From: Corythucha ciliata
Taxonomy: Eukaryota; Arthropoda; Insecta; Hemiptera; Tingidae
NCBI GenBank assembly: GCA_038030265.1
Contig: CM075941.1
Span: forward strand, 13,454,001 to 13,518,000
Direction of reading: 5' to 3'
Length of the DNA: 64,000 nucleotides
Shown here: piece by piece, positions 23,060 to 35,000 of the stretch
Position numbering within the stretch: the stretch's first letter is position 1
Layout: each line of letters opens with the position of its first letter
Translations under genes and position numbers: made by a program
Notes under the pieces: model-generated
What the model saw: the letters and a program-made list of their open reading frames with translations, nothing else
Databases searched by the model: none
Told to the model about the DNA's origin: nothing

Positions 23060-26000
23060 TTATCGTTTCTTCCATGTAAACTTCCTCCTAGCTTTGGCCT
23101 GTCCCGGCTTTTTCCTCTCTCTTTTCCTGGGGTCCCTGGTAAGGAGCCCGGCTGGAAACAAAAAAAAGTCGAGGTAAGTAGAATTAATACTAAAACAAGG
23201 ATAGCTATTTTGTTAACAGTAATGATTTGTTTTAGGAATGCGCCCCCCCCCCCTTCCCTAAGAAAGAATAAATAGCTCTTCGGCATGCGTTACTCCTTCA
23301 CTTTTCTCAGAACCCCGGTGGTGCTAGAAAACGCGATCTCGTAGGGCAACGGCAAGATAATGCTGCCCCCTTCCATCCTACTATTATAGACGTCAAATCA
23401 ACGGTAACGACGTTCAGTGTGTACATCAGTGGCGGAGCAAGGTGAGCGAGCACCTTAAAATATACCCCCCTCCCGCATCATCATAACCCAAAGCAGTGTT
23501 ATTCAGATTCTCAACCTTTTGGGAGCCGAATTCAACGATTATTAAACCCGGGGGGGGGGGGGGCAGACCATCACCATTGCCAAATGCGCCGGAGGTGTGC
23601 GGGAAGACGGCGTTTTTGGTAGGGGCCCGGGATCCTGGTGAAATTGGGGTTTGAAAGAGCAAAATCAGCGAAATTTTGTTTTGAACAGGCTAAAATCCAC
23701 AAAACAGGGGTACGTAAGAGCAGAAATAACGTAATTTGGTTTTTTAATGAGCCAAATCCGTGAATTCGAACAAGTCAAACCACCAACTGCCAACTCCGAT
23801 AATTGTTCCACTATAATTGTTTTTTAAAAGTCAATTTTTCGAATAACCCAAGCCAGGGAAACGGATTTTAGAAAGCTATAAAGACACGACATTTTGAAAC
23901 CCAAAAAAATAGGCAAAACTTGTGTATGAAATAGAAAAAAAAACTTTGTGGTTTTGGGATTTGGATTATGTTGAAGCTTTCGGGGTTGCCACAAAATGGA
24001 TCGCACGAAATTTTCCCTGACTTTTACCTGTTTTTCCTGACCAGATTCGTGAAATTCCCTGACAAGAACAGAGAGATACTTTGTAGTGACTTAAGAACAC
24101 ATCGCAGGCTCGGAAGAACACTGGTATCAGGTGCGGATCTAGGGAGGAGCTCAAGCCCCCGCCTTTGGGAAACGCTTGGATGCGGGTTCGAGCCCCACGA
24201 CTCACGCCGCGTCCGGGAGTAGCGAAGAATTAGTTAAATCCCCCCCCCCAAATGTATCCAGCCCCTCAAAGGGGCGGTTTTGGGCCTCCGTGACGGGGGG
24301 GGGGCAGCGGAAAAATATTCTCAACCCTCCCCACGCATTTATACGACGTGTTCGCCTAATGTCTTAGTGTAGTTTAGCGTGAATAGGTTTTTTGACTGGA
24401 CAAGTGGCAGTTGAGCTTGAGTTTAGACTTTTGAATTGGGACCACTGGCGGACCTGCTCCTATTGGGGCCCGGGGCGGCCCCCCAAATTGAGTTTTCTCC
24501 ACTTCAGCAGCAAATTAGCAAATTTGTCTATATTTTAGCAGAGCATTAGCACTGTTCTCAGTTTGATGCGAGAATTAGGTTTTTTTAAACGTATTTTCCT
24601 CAATATTAGTCAAAATAACAGGTTTTGTCAATATTTTTGCCACGAATCGCTTCTTATTTTGTTCACCATGCGCTAGGAATTCGCGATTTTCCTGAGCCGT
24701 AAATCAGTGGGTTTTCTCCCATAATAACCACAAATTGGCGCTTTTTCTCAATTTTAACCTCAAAATTGCCTTCAGAAGCCGCGAATGGACGTATTTTCAA
24801 TTTTGGATGCAAATTGGAATTATTCACAATTTTGACCGAGAATTAGTGATTTTCCTCTACTTTTCCCGTGAATTAGCGAACTTTCTCAATTTTAACCACG
24901 AACTGGTGTTTTCCGCACTTTTAAATGCAAATTGGTGGTTTTTTCACTTTTAGTATCGAATTGGCTTTTTTTTTAACAATTATTTAGACGATTCTAGCCC
25001 GTGAATTCGCGAATTTTCTCAATTTTAGCTATGAATTGACGTTTTCTTTTTTAACCTTTTCCCCCATTCTTAGCAGGGAATTAGCACTTTTTCTTAATTT
25101 AAGCTGAAAATTAGTTTTCTCAATTTTGGCCGCGCTAATTATGATTTTTTCAATTTTAGACCACGAATCAGCGTTTTCTCGCAGTTTTAGCCACGAATAT
25201 TTACGTTTTTTTCCAAAGTTTTTGCCACGTCAGCAAGTTGTACATTGACGATCAGCACATTAGTGCGCTTATGAACCTCACGAACAGGGGACAGTGTATT
25301 TTCTCCATTTTAGCCGCGAATTTTCTACAAGAAAGCGCGAATTTCCTAAAATTTGAGCCACCAGAAGCGCTTTCGAGGGCTAATCGAGTATTCAGCCCAC
25401 ACTCTTAGCTTATATCACTCATTGCAACGTTAGGAGAGACTGAAATTCGAAAATCTTCATTCTGAAAATTCTGAAAATCGCGGTTCAACCTTCCATCCTT
25501 TTCGCTACCTACATCCATGGATATAGAACCCAAAAATCATCATTGTTCCGTATAAGCTTTTCTGCCCCCTCGCCACTATCTCAGTATGCTACCGGTTGGG
25601 ATCTTAGTGATATCCCTCATTCCCACCCCAATACCCTCCTCCCTCCCACCATTACCAACCACACTAGGTAGCGCACGCGCTGTGAGACCCATTTTGCCTC
25701 TTCCGCCGAATTGGCGGAAGAGGCCCCCATAAAACTTATTCACGTTAAAAACAATAGCCCGAAAGCCCACTGTCTCTGTTTCCCAAAAACCGGATTTTGT
25801 AATGCAATGTCTGATATCTGCTTAAGAATCTCGCTGAATTTGGTGTTAGCGATTTGATTAAAACGAAAAATCCGGAAATACGGCCCAAGGATCCCGGACA
25901 TTCTACCAAAAAACCGGGCATTTTGGCTCAATATCTGATACAAAGCAAATCCTGCGCGTTTGGATCTTCCTAAAACCAAATATCGCAATTGAGTCTATTT

Positions 26001-29000
26001 TAAACCAAAGTTTCGACCTCTCAAAAACAAATTTGACGCATTTAGCTCGTTAAAATCCAAATTTTAGATCTCTCAAAAACAGATGTTTTGCCGTTGGTTT
26101 GGCTCTTTCAAACACCAATTTTGCGGTCATTCGCTCTTTCAAAACCCAATATCGGCGATTTACGATTTATGATCAACCAAAATTCGTAGCATATGCTCTT
26201 ACTATAATTTAGGTTAGTGCGAAATACTAATTTGGCTGGTTCGAAATTCAAATGTCATGACTTAGGCCTTTTCACACGACAATGTCGCTACAGAAACTCG
26301 CTCTTCCTTTTTAAATGTCATGGATTTGGCTTCTTCCATAATTTTTGCCATTTCAAACACCAATTTCGAGTGGTTTTTTTCTTTCAAATACGACATATCG
26401 TGGCTTTAGCTCTTTCTAAAATCTGTTTCGCAGCTTTGACAATTTCGAAACTTTTTAACTTTTTAAAAACCCAAATTTATGGATTTTGGTAACTCAAAAA
26501 TTTAAATTTTGTTATTTTGGCTATTACAAACGCCAGTTACACGGATTTCCGTACGGGAAACGTCCGCATTTCCTTCGAATCCAAATTTCACGCAATTTTG
26601 CCCTTTTAAAACCCAAATCCCCCGGGATAAGCTTTTTTGGATGCAAAATTTCGAGGCTTAGGCTCTTTCTAACCACAATGTGGCCCGATCTTCGCTCTTC
26701 CATAACCAAATGTCTCGGACTTGGCTCTTTCAAAGTCAATTTCACTAATTTGTTTGCAAATTGGTAGTACCAATTAAATGATACTAAAATTAATTATTTT
26801 CCAACTTCCTAAATCCGCAAGTTTCTCTGTGGGTGGCTAAGCTGACATGGGTGGAGGGGGGAATTCACCCCCACCCTAAAAAATCGCCCCTGCAGGCCCA
26901 AAACTTGTAATTTCACGCCATAAACTAGCGGTTCAGCTGCATGACTGCGATCATTCGCAAACGCCCTCCATTTCATTACTACCAGAAGCACGAAAATAGC
27001 TAATAAATAGCTAATAATGTTGATTGAGCACGAAAATTGGATCTTCCAGTTCGAAAACTACTAACTCGGCCTCCCCAAGCTCCGTGTAGTAACATTTAGA
27101 GCGTGAACATCTAGTCAAGCTATTCAATAACGCTAGCCTATTGCATAAACCATCGGTGGAGGGGGGCGAGTCTTCGGTGGCGGAACGAATTGACCAACTG
27201 ATCGATTTTGGCGAGCAAATCATCAGTTTAGCCATTTGCATGGCGGACAGTATGGCCATATTTGGAGCGTGAATGGTCACCTTTGGCATTTTCAGAGCAG
27301 GAATCGTCTGTATATTTCGCGGGCGAATAGTCAGCTACATAAAGCGGGTTTTAGCTCCCCCCCCCTCTTTCAGCAAACGGGAGATAAAGTCCCAACCCAT
27401 AAAAAGTTTCACTTTTTTTTGGAGACAGACAACTTGGACTTTGATTTCCGTGGCTTTAACTGTTAAGGCCTATTCACACACATCAGTGCCGCACGTCCGA
27501 CAAGTAAAATATTATTCTCATATGGGAATTGAGAGGCTCGTTCACACATATCCGGCACGTGTCAGGGACGTGACCCTTCAATTTCCATTGATAATAATAT
27601 TTTATTTGCCGGACGGGGCACGTCCCGTACACGGCACGGCACTGATGTGTGTGAATCGACCTTTATGATTTTTCGAGCGTCTCAAAAATCTTAAAAACTG
27701 AGTTAAGTGTAACACCCGAAAGATTATTGTTGTGATTTTAATTTCAAGCCCGGGCCCCTACCCGGTCTACTTCTAAAAAGAGGGCTCTGATTACCGCGTA
27801 GCTAGGAACATATGCGTCGTGAGGGATATCAGTCGCCCAGGGCAGGCTTTTCCTCGATTTACGGCCCCACTCAGCCTTCACCCTTCCACCCTCTTGTGCC
27901 GATTCACTAACCATGCAGTCCAAAATGGGCCACAGAAACACAGAGTGTCAATCAACTGTTCCTGCTCTTCTTGAGTAATCATTCCCGAATCCCCTCCGCT
28001 TTCCATCCCTCGGACCAACTGGACAATTTATTAAAAAATTACATAAAAAAAACTCACCCAGCCTCATTGATTCTACGGTGTCAGGAGAAACGAACGGCCT
28101 GAGACCCCAAGCAATGCCCCAGCGAATAGCACCAGACTGTCCCGTTTCACCTCCACCACTGACTGTTGCTTCAATGTCGACGCTATCTTTAAGACCAGTG
28201 AATTCCAATGGGAACAAAATCTGTGGAACAAAACATTTTTAGGTTATTAAATTATTAAGGAGGGGGGGGGTAGAGCTGAAGGCGAAGGGCTTACATCACA
28301 GTTGGTTAACTTAAAATTTAGACTGGGGGTAATTCTACGTCATTTTTTGAGGCGTCTGCGTTTGATGAAGGGCTTCGGACAGTTTTTCGAGCAATGACTC
28401 GATTTTTTCGACTCTTTGGTTTAATAATTCGAGTTGATTCGTTTTACTTTCGGCTAAATATTTGGCGGAAATGGTGTGGTAGTTTTTCTTTTGTTTGGCT
28501 ATTTCGTGAGCCGCGCTGATGATATCCTTGGGAAGGCGATTCTCACGCGGATTCAAAGGGTTGACGCGAAGAACGACGCGATAGGCGGCGGGAGCTATGA
28601 GAGCCGACCGTTTTAAAACGCGGGTGATACGCTCGGGGAGGTAACCTTGAAAGAGGGACATTTCGAGGAATGAAATCAACTCGGTTTGACGGACCAATTT
28701 CGAGAGGCCGGCCGTTTTATGAAGGCCTTGAATATCATGAACGGCGATCCCGACTAGGAGATTCATGAGGACGACTGTGACGAACAGGACGAATAGAATG
28801 AAAATGATGTGAGCGCTAATGTTCAAAGGAATGGAGTCGGCGTCTTTGGAGCCGACTAGTAAATCCAAGTCGAGTTCACCCGTCATCATGACGAGCACTT
28901 TAACGAATCCGATTAAAGGATTTTGAAAGGCGGCGTTCGACGGGAAAATGACGCAAAAACTAATTGTGAAACCTATTAATAGGCAGGCGTAGGCTAGTAA

Positions 29001-32000
29001 AAGTTTAAAGAACTCCACTTGGACTTTTGTAAACATTTCGACGTATGTTCCGAACACAGGCAGCTGTCCAATTATCACCATCAGATTCATCCAACCACAC
29101 AGAACGGCGAAGGCACCGATGTGATTCTGCCACACGTAAGTTCGTCCACTGTAGACGAACGAAGTGGCGAAAACGCTGAATATGACGTACCATTCGACGA
29201 CGTTGCCGTACTGAGCGAAATATTGCTGGGTGGTCGAATAGCCGGCGATTTGAAGCATTTTTCGAGTTAATTCGATTACGGTGAAAAACAATAAAATATA
29301 CCAAGCGACTTCCATCAGCCGAGGGTTTTTCATCAGCAAAGCACCAAATGCCGAGTGTTTTTCGCAGTGTTCAATGTTGGTCACAGTTTGATTTCTGGAA
29401 GAATTGTAACAATTGTGAGCCAGGGCGGTTATAACGTAAATGCTTAAAGATAAAATAAAAATGCCACTGAGAAAGAGACGAGTAAAGTAAAATATTTTGA
29501 TTTTTTGCCACTTTATGAAAAGGAAGGCGCTGCAAAGTGGGTGGTCGAGCATATTTTTTTGACCCTCGTCAATGAGAGTCTTCAGGAGGCCAGTCTCTCC
29601 ACCGGATGAGTGTTGAAGGAGAGCTCTGAAGTCGAAATTGAGTTCGGACTCTCTGAAAGACTGTTCGGGGTCGTGTATGGATATTGAAGCGTCCAATTTA
29701 CGGCCTATGGTGGCTAAAGAGCCCGGCGTTTTACGGCGAATGATACTCAGAGCGGTTAGACCGCCTTTGGTACGCGCGCTAACGTCGGCGCCGTTCATGA
29801 TGAGGAGGTCGACGCAGTGCGTCAACTCGTTGACGGCTGCGATGTGCAGTGGCGTGTAACCGTATTTATCCTTCATGTTGACGTCACCGCCCCATCTAAT
29901 GAGAAGTTCCATAGTATTGAAGGCCATTAGGGCCTTGCCAATGGCGGTGTGCAGCGGCGATCTATTTTCATAGTCTTTAGCGTTGATGTGGGACCCCACC
30001 TTTAGCAACACTTCCAAACATTCCAAGCTTTGCGCTCTTGACGCTAGATGAAGAGGGATTTGCCCTTTTTTATTCTTTCGACTCGGGTCAGCGCCCTTTT
30101 CCAACAGAAGAGATACACACTCCGTGTTACCACCCTCCGAGGACAAATGAAGCGCCGTATTGCCCTTTTCCACCGTCCCAGTATGAACATCAATCCCGGG
30201 GGTGTTTAGTAAAAGTTTTAAAATTTGAACGTGACCACGGTCTGCAGCGATATGAAGAGGCGACAGTCCGTAACTATCGACGACGTTCACATTGGCTCCT
30301 CTGGAAATAAGAACGCGAACGCATTCGAGCGAGCTAGCCCGAACGGCTGAATGAAGAACATTGTCACGGAGTCCGCTGCCATTCGCTAGAAGGGTTTTCA
30401 ACGCGTCAACCGAATTTCCTATGACGGCGTAATGGAGCGGAGTGTACTGATTCACGACGAAATTGACATCACACCCTTGGTTGATTAGCCATAAAATACA
30501 CTTGGTACATCCACTGAAGGCGCTGAGGTGGAGGGGTGAAAATCCTTCAACGGAAAAATCGAAGCTTTCCACGGAGGAAGAAAATTTCAAGTTGTCTAAA
30601 AGGTCCTCTCTTTTAAGGAAAAATATCCACAAAATGAGAACTTGTAGCTCACTTTTAGACATATTCTCCTTAAATTGAACGTCTTTTCCAGCCTCTATGT
30701 CTTGAAGTATTTTACCGTCGCCCGAAGCCATTCGCATGGCGTCTAAAAGATTCTGACGAATTTGCTCCTTGCAAATTTTAACGCTCAAGTCATCCTCCAT
30801 GTCTTCGTCAAACGCGTCACTGTCGAGCGTGTCCGGCGGTTTCAACTCAAAATCTTTGTCACACGGTGCACTTCGACTTGACCTGAAGCTCTTCCATTTC
30901 TTCATAAAGCTAGACTTCTTCTTACGCGCGTCCAAATTGACACTGATAGTTCTGTCCAATGTCGTTTTCTCCATCATTTCAATATCCCCCCCGGCACGGC
31001 GCGTCTTCCTTCCCAAATGTGACTCACTCGCGCGCGATATCAACCCACCGCTTTCCGGCTACTGACCGGGGAATTCCTAACTGTACTCTTGTAAAAGTCG
31101 CCCCCCCCCCGCTCTCCTACACTCTTCCTCTGATTTCCCACTCAGCAACTACTAAACAGATTCTCTGAAATGAGTTCGTTGTGTTTATGTGCTAGAAAAA
31201 GGTATTGTTTAACTATTCTTTCGCTGAAAAATTGCGAAGAGGGGGGGGGCGATCATTCAACTGTCTCGTCACAGGTCCTAACTTAAACTAAAAATGAAAA
31301 CAAGGTACCTCAAAATAAAAATTCGTTTTGTCTTAGAACGTTCTCACCCTCTCCACTTTTCAAGGTAACTACTTAAGTTACCCGTAATTATTTTCAGTGC
31401 ATTTCATTTATATTTGAAAATTTCAAGGAGCTTCTTTGTTACGACACTTCTGGTTTATTCCTAATTGTCCGGCAAAAATCGCACTGTTTATGAATAAAAC
31501 TCGATAGGGCACACCAACAGCAACGGACACGATTTCTCGAAAGGGCAAAGTCAAAAATAGCTACTTAACGAACCCCAGACAAACATTTCAGAAAATCAAC
31601 AATCATTCCGCCTAGAAAACAAACCGCAGTTCTCGAGATTCTTTCTTTCTAATTTCAAACATACACAAGGCTAAGCTACGCATTGTAAATTAATTAAAGA
31701 CAACATAGTAATTTATGGGCCTTTGTAAAAATATTCGTTCAACCGGAAACTACCGGTGCGCTTGGGATTGAGAAGCCACCCCCTCCCACTCACCGACCAC
31801 CAGTCTCTATTGAAATAAAATGCACACGGCAGCGAGAAAAACGTAAAATGCTTCGCTGACAGTAAAATGAGATTTCTCAAGATATTTCCCGCTAATGCTC
31901 ACACACTTCCGATTCTTCACGTCTTAATTATTAGTGCAATCACTAACCTGATTTCTCGATTGAATTGTTCGAAAGTATTCCATATTCTTGCCGTTAATGG

Positions 32001-35000
32001 TAATTTTTCCAGTGCCGGGACTTAGGATGGTGACGTCAGCTCTCGCGGATTTCCTCGGGCAACCTGCGAACACATAAATGGAATAGGGAGGGGGAGGTAT
32101 TAAAAATAGCTCAATTCTAGAAACCTGTTTATTGATTCAACTTGAAAGATTTTAATAGTTGATGACATTTAGTTTTGAAAGAATGTAGTCTAGGGTAATC
32201 CCCACAGTAATGGGGAAATTCCAGTCTCCTGTACTTCGGATTCGCGGAGAATGAATCTTGTAGGAAAGGGGGGAGGGGACGATCATGTTTCCTCGAGGGA
32301 TGAGCTTAACGCGTTGGGTCACCGAGCCATATTTTTTCGAACTAGTGGCCTCCAAGAGGAAGTCCCGACTTTTCCGGATCACGGGGCTTTCAACCAGGCA
32401 CCGAGAGATAATTATAGTGATTACTAGCCAACGTAACAGGAAATTACATCCTTAGAATCTCGCAATTGTGTTGAAAACCCGAGAATAAGACTATTATAGC
32501 TAGATGACCAATCCCGAAAGATCGCCTCTCTCTCCACTACCAAAGTCAGTAGTAAGGACCTGAAAACCGGAAACTCAACTTTTTTAACCCTGAAAACTGT
32601 CTGTTTCGGCACCAAAACAACCCAAATTTGTAAATTCGCCATAAGCCATTTATGCACTCCCACGCATTTATACCCTAGCCTACCACGCGTCCCTCGCTAT
32701 GCTGGAGATAGGATCGCTGAGTAGTGCCAGCTATCCCCAAGCACTGACAACACTAGTCGAGGGGGGGAGGGCATCCACCACTTTTTGTCGCGACGTGCCC
32801 AGTTAAAGTATAGGCCAACCGACACGCCGAGTATAACCGTACATATTAGCGATGTTCACACACATTACAACGTTTTGCAAAAGAAAATGTCGCCCTTTTT
32901 AGGCAGAGGAAGCGACTAACTGTTGTGCTGCAGGTGTGTGTTCTTGGGGAGGGGGGTATTCACGCGTCCGATTGGCACAGGAAGCAATTACGTGCCAATC
33001 TTTTCGACGTTTTCAAAACCTAGGCGCACGGTTGCTGGCTTATACGAAGGTTACCACTAACCGTAGTCAACAACTAATGGTTCGTATGTCTGGTGGAGGG
33101 AGGGAGGGTGAACGGTTGTTGGACGGAAAAATAGCCCGTCGCCACGAATCATAATATGATCTGTTTTCCATCGCGCGGAAACACAAAAATTAGCAAGTGA
33201 CAACTAAAAACCACTTCTAACTGTTAGTGAGACATTCTAACGGAAACTTTTATAGAATACATTTTACCCCGTTCTTTTCACACACAAAAAGAAGACACGG
33301 TAGGTCTAAAAAAGAAAAAAAAGTCACGCACTTGTAACCCCGGCATAACAAATCGACTGGCGTGCTGCGTAAATACCCGCATGTAAAGTCGAGGACAAAG
33401 AAACAAAAAACTTGAAACTTTGGACAAACCAATTGAAAAATTGTCTTTTTAAACGCATTAACAGGGCCGATTTCTACGCAAAAACAGGGTGGGAAGGGGG
33501 AAATATTAATATTCAAAATTCGCCGATTTCAATGGTTCAAACGTGATTTCCTCTCGTTTGATTCCCTGCAACTGCACAGGAGTGATGTGAATATTAAACG
33601 CACTTTTAGTATTATTTAATTCCATTCAAACAATAGTCAATTTGTTCTCTACGATTCCAACTACGCCATTTCAATTTTTAGTGGCGAATTCAGGTTCACG
33701 CCTGGGACAATAATACCCGGCAAGAGGCACTCAATTATCTAAAACGACATAAATCGATGAATCTTTGAATCGCGGTCAATTAAAAGCAAATTCTCATAAT
33801 TTACGTAAGTCAAAATCATAATTGGCCCTACTATTTTTAAACACTAAAAGCGCGTTATTTATGACGCGTAGTCTGAAAGGAGCATGTTTCACGAAATTCC
33901 TTTTTTCACTTCATCATTCTCTCTTCTTTTTTTCTTTTTTTTTCTTGGTGTAATTTATTTGTTTTTGAAATCTTCGTAGGATAGAGGCCCCCTCTTCTGA
34001 GGAGCAAGTAGAACTTCACCAGAACGCGAACTGAGACCCAGTCGCTCACCTAGGGGGAGGGGGTTGCCTTTGGAGGCCCCCCGAGGAGCTTAAAAATGGA
34101 AAAATGGGAATTTTTAGGTTTTATGTTTATGGATGTAGGAACGTGAGAAGGAGACATGGTAATGTGTACTTGGGGGCAATTACACGGCTAAAAAAGTGGA
34201 AAAAGCGCTAATATTCGCTGCGAAAATGACAAATTCGCGGTTTCTCGGTGAAACTTCTCCGCCAATCGCCAATTCGCGGTGTATGGGAGGAAAATGCTAA
34301 TGTGCTGTCCTTGAGACACGTCCCCGGCTAAAATTGAGAAAAAGAGCTAATTCAAGGCAAAAATGATGAAAAAGCGATCATTCAGGGCTAAAATTGAGAA
34401 AACGCTAATTCGCGGTTTGGGCGGCAGCTTCGTAGCTTAAATTGGGGAAAAGAGCAAATTCATGGATCAATAGTGAAAAAATAGTTTATTCGCTCTTAAA
34501 ATTGAATAAAAAATGAGAAAACGAAACTATCGCGGCTAAAATTAAGAAAAAGTTATACAAAATATTCATAAAAACGAGAAAACGCGAGTTGAGGTGTTTG
34601 ACCCATCAGACAGTGCGAAGAAAAAAACCGTATTCCCGTAAGTTTGAGCACGGAGCACTGCGTGGGGGGGGGGGGCTAAGTTCGCCAGGTGAACCTCCGA
34701 GGGCGGGGAATGATCGCAGTCCAATGGGGCACACCCTACTTTTTTTAAGAGCACGGTCCACCAAGCTTTCCGTACTCGGCTTTATTGGACGGGCTGACGA
34801 GACAATCACTTTACAGGTTGCTTAGCGTAATAAGTTGTAATAGGAAACTCGAAAACGTTTTCGATGTGTTTCGCGGTGATAACTTTCCCGAAGGTTCCCT
34901 TGAAACTCATCGAAAACCTTTTCCAATTGGTACCGTGGAAACTCAACGAAAATGTTTTCGATGAGTTTCTAACTTGTTCGTGGGCTTGCGTCGGTGCTGA

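Noticed and set aside
27948..28217. Minus-strand open frame treated as one 89-residue protein
   Set aside because: It is MRPS9 exon 9 read through its donor. The conserved continuation is the exon at 23060-23151.
30978..31043. Upstream start of the TRPA-type channel at 31043
   Set aside because: The codon there is TTG. The first in-frame ATG is at 30977, and an in-frame stop lies upstream of both.
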